Of a stretch of DNA of 17,075 nucleotides, positions 1 through 7,131 are shown in pieces. A model generated the notes under the pieces. It was not told the DNA's origin and searched no databases. It saw nothing but the letters and a program-made list of their open reading frames with translations. Numbering within the stretch: the first letter of the stretch is position 1; every line of letters begins with the position of its first letter. The DNA is from Desulfobacterales bacterium C00003106 (GTDB lineage Bacteria > Desulfobacterota > Desulfobacteria > Desulfobacterales > C00003106), in NCBI GenBank assembly GCA_001751015.1, contig MAXM01000064.1, positions 1 to 17,075 of the forward strand, given 5' to 3'. The position numbers and the translations under genes were made by a program.

Positions 1-48
1 CCATAATGTCAATTCATTTTTTGAGGGTGCTATTGCGAAATATTGATC

Positions 49-78
49 AAAAAACATAAAACAGCTTAGCGCTTATGT
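49..78 (-). terminator. Possible rho-independent terminator of the left operon
   Basis: Read on the minus strand just past the TGA at 80-82, a 6-bp A/T-rich stem (ACATAA paired with TTATGT, plus-strand positions 54-59 and 73-78) is followed directly by a run of T. The position fits termination of the nadE-to-hypothetical operon. The stem is short and poor in G/C, so the call is tentative. Confidence 0.35.
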
Positions 79-79
79 C

Positions 80-2026
80 TCACCAGATATAATCTGCGGC
101 GGTTTTTCTCTTGTCTTTGCCCATCAATACATGAAACACACGCATCTTTTTGAGCTTTGGCGGGGAGAGCTGTCCGATGGGAAGATATACTATCTGCTTG
201 CCCCAGCGGGCCGCTGTCTGCTTGATAAAAGATCGCGGCGGAGCCGGTGCAACGTAGACCACGTGTTTTCCCACGCTGTAGTCGAGCCCTGCGAGGAGCA
301 GCCTTTCCGCCCTGGTCCTGGCGAAATAATAATCCGGATCGGTCCATACGTCCGCCATGCGCAAGGGGGGATAACTGAGGAGAAATCCGCCGTAGGAACA
401 CCTGCAGATCCCGGGACCGACAACATGGTCGGCGGGAGCGGTTGAATAAAACGCCATGTCTGATTCCTGCGCGTGCTCCCCGAGCCATGTCATTGCATAG
501 GGGAAGCGCTTGTTCTCCGTGTCTTCGTCGTAGATGACCACTACTGATCCGACACCTCCCTTTATGCGCGAACGTTCTTTTACATAGACCCGCCCTTCAT
601 ACATGTGACGCACTGTCTCGCGTATGTCGATACCGTCGAGGATTGTTGTTTCAAAGGGTACGGAACTGGAATGTTGTTCAGAGAGGATCACCCCCCCCTT
701 TGTCTTGAGGAATTTGCCAAAATCTTCAATCAGAATATCTTCGACCGGATAGGAACAGATAGACGGATCAGAAAAGCCCTCGAGGAATTCGCCTGGTCTT
801 TGCTCTTTCAGTCGTCTCTTTTTTGGTACGAAGACGGGATGTTTCTTTATCCTCGGGACAAATCTGCGTATCCTGATCTTTGTCGTGCCGAGCCACAGGT
901 CCTCTCCTTTTATTCGTATGGTGGCGAGTTCCGATGCTTCGCGCTGCCAGGGGTAGAATGAACCAAGTCTCCACATTGCATACGAAAAATTATCGTCAAC
1001 ACATGAACGGGCCGCGACCATGATCTGGTAGAAGTCGGGGAGAAGGAGTCCTGCAATCCAGGCATAGTTGCGGGAAAAACGAAAAAAGCTTCGTTTCTGC
1101 CATCGCGAAACCGCCTCTCCGGTGTCTTGCCGGTAGTGCCGGGCCGCCTCCTCAAAAAGATAATAGAGGACCTTCTGGCGGTCCGGTTTCACAGCACCGG
1201 TCTTGCAGGCGGCCCACCGGACTGAGGCATCCAGAACCTCTGCCTCGGTCATGCTCTTTTCTTTGCTGGAAAAGAGTTCAAGAAACCCGTATTTTCTGCG
1301 CAACGTATAACGAGACCTGTCCGGCATTTCCGGCAAGCCTGTGCGCCGGTATTCGTATAGCGCGGAAAGGAACGGGTATTCCGGCAGGACTTCAGGAAGA
1401 GATTCCGGATGAAGGTTAAAGAGTCCCACACCATGGCGCGTCATCTTACCGAGAGGCGTGGTTTGAGGCCTGTCAAAGGCGGCCCTGACCCTCTGGAGAT
1501 GCGCCATTCCGCAGACAAAGAGTATCTTCCGGTAAGACCCGGCAAGCTGCTGAAGGGCGTGCGCCATCCCAGGTTCGCGTCTTCTGTCTTCAATCCCGCA
1601 GGCAGGCTCGGCAATGCGGCAAAACGCATCATAGTAAGCCGCGCATCCCAGGCGGTGCACGGCATAGGTATCAGGCAGGGGCTCACGGTGCATCGGGTAT
1701 TCATCAATGTCAGGGTCAACGTAAAAGACAGGAATGTTTTCCTCAAGACCGCAGCGAACCGCCTCGATCAGTGGATCTGCGGGCATGATCGGGAGATAGA
1801 CCGTATCCTGCTTCTGCGTCTCATAACATATAACCGAAACCTCAGGCAGCCTCTTTACGCCCGCCTCGATGCATGATTTGAGGGTGTCCGGCAATTCCAC
1901 TGCGATTGCGTCAGGAGACAATGTCTCAAAAGAACGCCGGACCGCCTCAGCGAATTCCATCCTGTAATGAACGACTGGAAGGGCATGGACCGGGCCAAAT
2001 CGTATGGGATATTCACGAACTTCCAT
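80..2026 (-). CDS. Conserved-looking hypothetical protein with TraB/TIKI-like N-terminal region
   Basis: I do not recognise this 648-residue protein as a named family. Its first ~180 residues resemble the TraB/TIKI/ChaN-like fold. An early FGPVHALP motif carries H14, with H20 close by. A PDAIAVELP motif follows (E44), typical of a 'predicted to own or cleave' acidic site in that superfamily. A later CGMAHLQRV motif (H176) resembles the GAGH motif of TraB. Residues ~250-648 match nothing I know; they are mixed polar with many aromatics, without clear membrane segments or a signal peptide, so the protein is probably cytoplasmic. A longer reading to 2095 would overlap the upstream gene by 64 nt. 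I chose the ATG at 2026 because it sits 5 nt after that gene's stop and starts just before the conserved-looking motif; its ribosome binding site is weak, suggesting translational coupling. It is the last gene of the nadE operon. Function unknown; a hydrolase or metalloprotease-like role is only an inference. Confidence 0.75.
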   Translation of the reverse strand: MEVREYPIRFGPVHALPVVHYRMEFAEAVRRSFETLSPDAIAVELPDTLKSCIEAGVKRLPEVSVICYETQKQDTVYLPIMPADPLIEAVRCGLEENIPVFYVDPDIDEYPMHREPLPDTYAVHRLGCAAYYDAFCRIAEPACGIEDRRREPGMAHALQQLAGSYRKILFVCGMAHLQRVRAAFDRPQTTPLGKMTRHGVGLFNLHPESLPEVLPEYPFLSALYEYRRTGLPEMPDRSRYTLRRKYGFLELFSSKEKSMTEAEVLDASVRWAACKTGAVKPDRQKVLYYLFEEAARHYRQDTGEAVSRWQKRSFFRFSRNYAWIAGLLLPDFYQIMVAARSCVDDNFSYAMWRLGSFYPWQREASELATIRIKGEDLWLGTTKIRIRRFVPRIKKHPVFVPKKRRLKEQRPGEFLEGFSDPSICSYPVEDILIEDFGKFLKTKGGVILSEQHSSSVPFETTILDGIDIRETVRHMYEGRVYVKERSRIKGGVGSVVVIYDEDTENKRFPYAMTWLGEHAQESDMAFYSTAPADHVVGPGICRCSYGGFLLSYPPLRMADVWTDPDYYFARTRAERLLLAGLDYSVGKHVVYVAPAPPRSFIKQTAARWGKQIVYLPIGQLSPPKLKKMRVFHVLMGKDKRKTAADYIW

Positions 2027-2031
2027 ACGGC

Positions 2032-3324
2032 TTAGTGCTTGAACGCGCGCTGGCCGGTAAATACCATTGTCACCTTTGGCGATGCCTCGTTGCATGCCTC
2101 AATCGATTCAAAATCCCTGAACGAACCGCCCGGATGCACAATAGCTGAAATACCCTCTTTAATGGCCACGTCCACCCCGTCACGGAAAGGGAAAAAAGCG
2201 TCAGAAACCATGGAGGCCCCGATCAATCCCGCTTTTGCCTCAACGGTTTCCTGATCAATCGCCTCTTTGTCAGCCATCAGCCTGCCGCCTGCCTTGATTT
2301 CCATCTCCAGAGTCTTGTACGGCATCTTAAAACGGTCGAATGAAAGGATGTCTTTGTGTTTTGTATATGCCTTATGAATAGCGATCTCGGCGACACCTAC
2401 ACGATCCTGCTCTCCGGTTCCGATTCCCACTGTGCATTCGTCCTTGATGTAAAGAACCGAATTGGACGTAACCCCCTGCTCCACAGACCATCCAAAGAGC
2501 ATGTCCGCGTATTCCTTTTCCGTGGGTTCTCTTTCCACCCTGTATTTCTTTCCCTTCGAGGTTGTTTCGGCTATCTTGAGGTCATCTGCTGACCTTATTC
2601 TGTTAAGCGGAGATTGTTGCACAATAAAACCACCGTCTGTCAATGATTTGAAGTCAACAAAACGCTTCCGGCTGTATTCTTTGAGTCTGTCTATCTTTGC
2701 AATCCGGACGATGCGCAGATTCTTGCTCTTTTTCAGAATATCCAGGGCTCCTTCTTCATAGTCCGGGGCCGCCACCACTTCGAGGTAATTTTCGCTGATC
2801 AGTCCGGCGGTCTCGGTATCGACAGGGCGGCTGCAAACAACGCATCCCCCAAAGGCCGCTATACGGTCGGACCGATTTGCCTTAACATAGGCGTTTGCCA
2901 GATCTCCGCCGGAGGCAGCGCCGCAGGGATTGTTGTGCTTCAGTATGACCGCAGTGGGCTTGTCCATCAGATACTTCATAATATTCAAGCCGTTGTCGAT
3001 GTCGGTAAGGTTTGTCTTTCCGGGATGTTTCCCGGCCTGCAGCATGTCCGCCTCATCAATTGCGCTTACAAGCCCGTTCCCGGGATCGATAAACCGGCAC
3101 TGGCCCATGGCAAGATTGCCGTTTGTGAGCGCATAGAGGGCCGCCTCCTGTCCCGGGTTCTCTCCATATCTGAGCCCTTTTTCTATCAGATCCCCTGTCT
3201 GGGAATCAGGGATTTTCCAGGTCCGTTTCTGGTAAACCAGCTTCTGGTCTCCAAAGGAAATGGTAATAATGTCCGGAAAATGATCTTCCATTACAGTCTT
3301 GTATGCCTCTTTCAGATCTTGCAT
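2032..3324 (-). CDS. purH: AICAR formyltransferase, stand-alone PurH C-terminal domain
   Basis: This protein (430 aa) should transfer a formyl group from 10-formyltetrahydrofolate to AICAR, the ninth step of de novo IMP synthesis, in the cytoplasm. The evidence is a set of PurH C-terminal motifs: RYGENPGQ (52-59), KHNNPCG with the catalytic Lys-His pair (K129, H130), AFGGCVV (157-163), EVVAAPDY (182-189), SDAFFPFRD (374-382) and HPGGSFRD (397-404). Bifunctional PurH is about 520 aa and begins with a ~195-residue methylglyoxal-synthase-like IMP cyclohydrolase domain. That domain is absent here: RYGENP starts at residue 52. IMP cyclohydrolase must therefore be encoded elsewhere. The ATG at 3324 has a very good AAGGAGG site 6-7 nt upstream. 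The gene lies 69 nt after the response regulator and 5 nt before the hypothetical gene. The gene name is that of the family; the protein covers only its formyltransferase half. Confidence 0.9.
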   Translation of the reverse strand: MQDLKEAYKTVMEDHFPDIITISFGDQKLVYQKRTWKIPDSQTGDLIEKGLRYGENPGQEAALYALTNGNLAMGQCRFIDPGNGLVSAIDEADMLQAGKHPGKTNLTDIDNGLNIMKYLMDKPTAVILKHNNPCGAASGGDLANAYVKANRSDRIAAFGGCVVCSRPVDTETAGLISENYLEVVAAPDYEEGALDILKKSKNLRIVRIAKIDRLKEYSRKRFVDFKSLTDGGFIVQQSPLNRIRSADDLKIAETTSKGKKYRVEREPTEKEYADMLFGWSVEQGVTSNSVLYIKDECTVGIGTGEQDRVGVAEIAIHKAYTKHKDILSFDRFKMPYKTLEMEIKAGGRLMADKEAIDQETVEAKAGLIGASMVSDAFFPFRDGVDVAIKEGISAIVHPGGSFRDFESIEACNEASPKVTMVFTGQRAFKH

Positions 3325-3352
3325 AAAAACCTCCTTCTTAACATTTCAGAGA

Positions 3353-3385
3353 CAGTCAAACAGTTAATCATCAAATCTTTGACTG
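3353..3385 (-). repeat. Inverted repeat in the leader of the AICAR formyltransferase gene
   Basis: A perfect 8-bp inverted repeat (CAGTCAAA at 3353-3360 and TTTGACTG at 3378-3385, 17-nt loop) fills most of the gap between the response regulator stop and the purH ribosome binding site. There is no T-run after it on either strand, so it is not a standard terminator. It could be an operator, an RNA-processing hairpin or chance. Confidence 0.4.
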
Positions 3386-3393
3386 CCGCGTTC

Positions 3394-4788
3394 TCAGCCT
3401 TTAATCGAATACTCTTTCATCTTGTACAACAAGGTGGGGTGGCTGATCTCAAGAAGTCTGGCAGCCTGAGTACGATTTCCTTTCGTCTGCGTGAGCGCTT
3501 TTTTTATCAACAGCTTTTCAAGAGCGCTGTTGTTGGCCTTGATGGAAAGCGTGTCAAAGGAAAGCAGATCCCCTGTTTTTTCCCCTCCTTTCACCTCGCG
3601 CGGCAAATCCTCAACACTTATGATATCATGATCCATCATTGCCATTGTGCTTTGTATCACATTTTCAAATTCCCTGACATTTCCTCTCCACGCCCGTCCC
3701 GCAAGTTCCCGAATGGCATCCGGATCAATTCCCCGAACCTGCTTTCCCGGATGGATATTGAATTTTCTGATAAGATGGTCGATCAGAACCGGGATATCCT
3801 CCATTCGTTCCCTGAGAGGAGGAAGATAGATCGGCACAAGATTGATCCTGCAATACAGGTCATCGCTGAAGGTCTTTTCCTGCACCTTTTTTGAAAGATC
3901 CTCATCCGTAGCCGCGATAACGCGAACGTCAACCTTAATCGACTTGTTGCCCCCGAGAGGACGGATTTCTTCGTCTTCCAGAACGCGAAGCAATTTGACC
4001 TGAAGGGAGATCGGGAGTTTGCCTATCCCGTCAAAAAAAAGTGTCCCGTGGTTTGCTTCGCAAAAAAGCCCTTTCTTATCGTAAACCGCATCTGTAAACG
4101 CTCCCTTGACATAACCGAACATCTCACGTTCCAGGATATGCTCAGGAAGTCCGCCGCAGTTGATCGCAACGAGGGGGCCATTTCTCCTGATTCCATCATA
4201 GTGGATCGCCTTTGCGACAAGCCCTTTTCCTGTGCCGCTTTCCCCTGTAATCAAAACTGTTGTCTTATGCTCTGAAATCGTCTGAACCGTATTGAATATA
4301 GCGCGCATGACCTTGCTTCTGCCGACAAGATTCTCAAAACCGAAGGTCTCTCTGATCACGTCTCTGAGCAGCGTGTTCTCATGTTTGAGTTGCATTCTTT
4401 TTTCGTTCTGCCTGAGCTTTACCAGGATCTCGTTCGGTTTGAACGGCTTGGCAACATAATCGACTGCTCCCAGGTTCATTGCCTCTGCAGCGGTCTCTAC
4501 AGTTCCATACCCGGACATCATCATGATCACAGCCTCAGCCTTCCGGCTGATAGCAGCTTTCAGAAAAGCGATACCGTCCATTTCAGGCATCCTTATGTCG
4601 CAAAGCACCACATCGAAGTCTCTGCTTTCAAACAGGGACAGCCCCTCCTTTCCGTCTTCCGCGGTAGTAACGTTGTAATCTTGCCTCTTCAGGATCATTG
4701 ACAGGGCCTCGCACAGATTCGATTCATCGTCGATCACCAGGACATTCTCAAAAGGAGGAAATGTTCTGTCTCTTTTTCTTCTGTCCAT
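3394..4788 (-). CDS. NtrC-family (sigma-54 type) response regulator with degenerate ATPase site
   Basis: The 464-residue protein has the three NtrC-type domains. The receiver (about 14-128) has the acidic pair D20/D21, phospho-acceptor D64, S92 and K114. The AAA+ domain (about 153-385) has Walker A GESGTGKG (182-189), a GAFTDA loop (229-234), the arginine-finger region around R314 and R326/R328, and the GNVREFENV sensor II segment (369-377). A Fis-type helix-turn-helix (about 420-462) ends the protein. Such proteins bind enhancers and, once phosphorylated, use ATP to open sigma-54 RNA polymerase complexes. Two key positions differ: Walker B reads FFDGIG (D253-G254), lacking the usual Glu, and sensor I reads AATDED rather than AATNRD (D295). 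ATP hydrolysis may be weak or lost. A longer reading to 4860 would overlap nadE; the ATG at 4788 lies 1 nt after the nadE stop with GGAAAGG upstream, so the two are probably coupled. No partner histidine kinase is in the window. Confidence 0.92.
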   Translation of the reverse strand: MDRRKRDRTFPPFENVLVIDDESNLCEALSMILKRQDYNVTTAEDGKEGLSLFESRDFDVVLCDIRMPEMDGIAFLKAAISRKAEAVIMMMSGYGTVETAAEAMNLGAVDYVAKPFKPNEILVKLRQNEKRMQLKHENTLLRDVIRETFGFENLVGRSKVMRAIFNTVQTISEHKTTVLITGESGTGKGLVAKAIHYDGIRRNGPLVAINCGGLPEHILEREMFGYVKGAFTDAVYDKKGLFCEANHGTLFFDGIGKLPISLQVKLLRVLEDEEIRPLGGNKSIKVDVRVIAATDEDLSKKVQEKTFSDDLYCRINLVPIYLPPLRERMEDIPVLIDHLIRKFNIHPGKQVRGIDPDAIRELAGRAWRGNVREFENVIQSTMAMMDHDIISVEDLPREVKGGEKTGDLLSFDTLSIKANNSALEKLLIKKALTQTKGNRTQAARLLEISHPTLLYKMKEYSIKG

Positions 4789-4789
4789 A

Positions 4790-6460
4790 CTATCCAACCT
4801 TTCCTTTCTGACCACTTCCGGTGAATCTTGCGGCAATCGGCATCCTTCTTCCCGTACCAAAGGCCTTTCCGGTAACTGTCAATCCCGGAGGGGCCTGTCT
4901 TCTTTTATACTCGTTTTTTTCAACAGTTTCAATAATCCATTGCACTAATTCGGCATCAAACCCCTTGCGTACGATATCGTCACAAGAAGATCCCTCATCC
5001 AGATAAAGAGCAAGTATCTTGTCAAGGACCTCATAAGGAGGGAGTCTGTCCTGATCGAACTGGTTCGGTTTCAGTTCCGCCGAAGGGGGTTTTTTGAGGG
5101 TTGCCCGTGGAATGATCTCGGATTTACGGTTTATATAGTCAGCCAGTTTGCAAACCATGGTCTTGGGGATATCGGAAAGAACAGCGAGTCCGCCGCTCAT
5201 GTCTCCGTACAGGGTGCAGTAGCCCACGGCCAGTTCGCTCCTGTTGCCGGTTGAAAGAACAAGGTGCCCGAATTTATTGGAAAAGGCCATCAATATGTTT
5301 CCACGGATTCGGGCCTGCATATTCTCTTCCGTAACATCCTCCGCTTTTCCGATAAAAAACTCTCTGAGAGTGTCGCGGTAGGAAGCAAATACCTCCGAGA
5401 TCGGGATCACGGTGTGCGATATTCCAAGATTCTCAGCAAGCTGTTTCGAGTCATCCACGCTTCCCTTCGAAGAATAGAGGGAAGGCATTGAAATACCGGT
5501 CACATTCTCCTTTCCTGCCGCCTCTACGGCCAAACAGCAGGTGACCGCGGAATCGATTCCTCCGGAAAGGCCGAGAACCGCCTTTAAAAACCCGCACTTT
5601 GTCATATAATCCCTGATCCCGCAAACCAGGGCGTTGAAGACGCTTTCGATTCCGTCTTTCGAAACGCATGGACACTTGCCGTGCAGGCTGGTCGTGTCTA
5701 TGGTTTCAATGTGTTCATCGAAAGAGGGAAAAATTAGCGCGTGTTTGCCGTTTCTGTCCATGCACATGCTTTTCCCGTCAAAAATCAGCTCGTCATTTGC
5801 TCCAACCTGATTTACAAAAACAAACGGAATCCTGTGCCGTTGAACATGATCCTGAATGCGCTCGTATCGCATCTTGCCTTTTCCCGCACAAAAAGGAGAC
5901 GCCGATATATTGATAATAAGTGAGGCGTCCTGTTCGGCCAGCGTTCTAACGGAATCCGTCGGATAACATCTCTTGCGCCCTCCGGACCGGTCATTCCCGG
6001 CGTCTTCCGAGATCGAAATCCCAAGTATCTCATCCTTGAATCTTACGACTTGTACGAAAGGTGCCGGATCAAAATAGCGGGCCTCGTCAAAAAGATCATA
6101 GGTGGACAATAATGACTTGTGCCGGCTTGCCAGGATCTTCCCGCAATGGACCAGAAGGGCTGAATTGTAAAGACCTGTTCCCCAATCCTTTCCCGTGGCC
6201 TGAACCGCGCCGAACAATATCCCTGTTTGGGGATACTTTCTTGATTCCGCAACGATCTTTTCCACCGCATCCCGGGTTGCTTTAACAAAATGCGCCCGTT
6301 GGAGGAAATCGTAAGGAGGATATCCTGACAGGAACAATTCGGAAAAAACAACGAGATCCGGGGAATCCTTCCGCGAAAAAGAGAGAGCGCTTCTCAGTTT
6401 TAACAAGTTGCCGTGGATGTCACCTATTGTGGGATTTAGCTGGCAGATGGTGATTTTCAT
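4790..6460 (-). CDS. nadE: NAD+ synthase, glutamine-dependent type, glutaminase nucleophile Cys replaced by Ser
   Basis: This 556-residue enzyme makes NAD+ from deamido-NAD+ and ATP, the last step of NAD synthesis. The N-terminal ~260 residues are a nitrilase-fold glutaminase domain that normally releases ammonia from glutamine. The C-terminal part is the synthetase, with the ATP-pyrophosphatase loop SGGIDS (299-304), STGNRSELAVGY (403-414), YGDMSGG (418-424), PSAELKPNQ (459-467) and FGTGRRMP (534-541). In the glutaminase part, E41 (in FSELFLSGYPP) and K115 (in SRHKSLL) of the catalytic triad are present. The third residue, normally Cys in an ICED motif, is Ser151 (ISISED, codon TCG), followed by AGN rather than the usual xWN. 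The glutaminase is therefore probably inactive and the enzyme may use free ammonia. The ATG at 6460 was chosen; a TTG lies one codon upstream. The upstream AGGGA is a modest ribosome site. It is the first gene of a four-gene operon. Confidence 0.95.
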   Translation of the reverse strand: MKITICQLNPTIGDIHGNLLKLRSALSFSRKDSPDLVVFSELFLSGYPPYDFLQRAHFVKATRDAVEKIVAESRKYPQTGILFGAVQATGKDWGTGLYNSALLVHCGKILASRHKSLLSTYDLFDEARYFDPAPFVQVVRFKDEILGISISEDAGNDRSGGRKRCYPTDSVRTLAEQDASLIINISASPFCAGKGKMRYERIQDHVQRHRIPFVFVNQVGANDELIFDGKSMCMDRNGKHALIFPSFDEHIETIDTTSLHGKCPCVSKDGIESVFNALVCGIRDYMTKCGFLKAVLGLSGGIDSAVTCCLAVEAAGKENVTGISMPSLYSSKGSVDDSKQLAENLGISHTVIPISEVFASYRDTLREFFIGKAEDVTEENMQARIRGNILMAFSNKFGHLVLSTGNRSELAVGYCTLYGDMSGGLAVLSDIPKTMVCKLADYINRKSEIIPRATLKKPPSAELKPNQFDQDRLPPYEVLDKILALYLDEGSSCDDIVRKGFDAELVQWIIETVEKNEYKRRQAPPGLTVTGKAFGTGRRMPIAARFTGSGQKGKVG

Positions 6461-6515
6461 CAAAGGTCCCTGCGATTAATAGGTGAAAGGCTGAAGACAA
6501 AGCAATCCCCCACCT

Positions 6516-6525
6516 CCGTGCACGG
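6516..6525. promoter_or_regulatory. Perfect 10-bp palindrome in the nadE/hsp20 divergent region
   Basis: CCGTGCACGG is a perfect palindrome. It lies 11 nt upstream of the proposed hsp20 -35 box and inside the likely nadE leader. A dimeric regulator could bind here, but one short palindrome in 166 nt can also occur by chance. Confidence 0.25.
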
Positions 6526-6536
6526 CTACGATTCAC

Positions 6537-6565
6537 TTTACAAAAGGCATTATAGATAGTATTAT
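6537..6565 (+). promoter_or_regulatory. Sigma-70-like promoter for hsp20-lon
   Basis: TTTACA (6537-6542) and TATTAT (6560-6565) are separated by exactly 17 nt, each one base from the -35 and -10 consensus. Transcription would start near 6572, giving a leader of about 58 nt to the hsp20 ATG. I see no good heat-shock sigma-32 consensus and no CIRCE element, so heat induction is not evident from the sequence. Confidence 0.6.
6549..6554 (-). promoter_or_regulatory. Possible -10 box of the nadE promoter
   Basis: On the minus strand this hexamer reads TATAAT, a perfect -10 box, about 89 nt upstream of the nadE ATG. It lies inside the spacer of the opposing hsp20 promoter. No -35 match is found at 16-19 nt, so it would need an activator or is coincidental in this A/T-rich stretch. 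Confidence 0.3.
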
Positions 6566-6629
6566 TAACCGAAGAGTCGTAAGTGCTCTGAGAAAGCTTT
6601 TAGGAACGGGTTGCGTCAAGGAGAAACAA

Positions 6630-7079
6630 ATGGAATATATTAAAATTCGTTTTGGGAAAAATCTGGGACAGATGCACAGCCGTATTCAGCAAACTATAGA
6701 TGACATGTTTCAACGTGTCAACCCCATCCTTTCGATTCTGCCCGGAGAGGTCTGGCGTCCCCAGGTGGATATCGTGGAGACGGAAGATGTGATTACGGTG
6801 ATCTGTGAGGTGTCAGGGGTGAACAAGGAAGACCTGTCGGTTGAAATAGACTCCGGCGCGCTCAAGATATCAGGGAAAAAAGAAGAATCCTTTGGATCCA
6901 GTATCCGGAGATATCACCTCGTTGAGATACCATACGGCAACTTCGAACGGATATTGATGCTGCCGGTCTCTATCGACCAAAACAGAGTAACGGCATCGTA
7001 CAATAATGGGGTCCTGAGAATTGAGATGGCGAAACCTGTCGCCGGCAAAGAGCATAGGGTCCCGATCCAGGGAGAATAA
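6630..7079 (+). CDS. Small heat shock protein, Hsp20/alpha-crystallin family
   Basis: The 149-residue protein is an ATP-independent holdase that binds unfolding proteins in the cytoplasm and passes them on for refolding or degradation. The alpha-crystallin domain spans about residues 43-134, beginning WRPQVDIVE and ending with the signature ASYNNGVLRIEM (122-133), in which G127-V128-L129 is the conserved GVL core. The C-terminal tail has VPI (144-146), matching the I/V-x-I/V motif that docks neighbouring dimers in the oligomer. The N-terminal arm (1-42) is moderately hydrophobic as usual. The ATG at 6630 has an AAGGAG site 7 nt upstream. lon follows after 52 nt on the same strand, so holdase and protease are probably co-transcribed. 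Confidence 0.95.
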   Translation: MEYIKIRFGKNLGQMHSRIQQTIDDMFQRVNPILSILPGEVWRPQVDIVETEDVITVICEVSGVNKEDLSVEIDSGALKISGKKEESFGSSIRRYHLVEIPYGNFERILMLPVSIDQNRVTASYNNGVLRIEMAKPVAGKEHRVPIQGE

Positions 7080-7131
7080 TAGAGACTTCGGATGAAATCA
7101 GTTACTCACCTTCATGCTGGGAGAATGATTC

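Noticed and set aside
1409..1876. 155-codon plus-strand frame inside the 648-residue hypothetical gene
   Set aside because: The minus-strand reading is continuous over 648 codons and has family-like motifs; this one is low-complexity Arg-rich, as expected for a shadow.
2935..3894. 319-codon plus-strand open frame crossing the purH and response regulator genes
   Set aside because: It is antisense to two genes with full motif support, spans their junction and has no recognisable domain or ribosome site.
4087..4104. GAFTDA instead of GAFTGA in the response regulator as a sign of lost sigma-54 contact
   Set aside because: GAFTDA is, as far as I know, a common variant in otherwise normal members of the family; only the Walker B and sensor I changes are kept as unusual.
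6488..6515. Possible heat-shock sigma-32 promoter before hsp20 (CTGAAG ... CCCCCA)
   Set aside because: The -35-like part matches poorly and the spacer is too short; the sigma-70-like promoter further down is much better.
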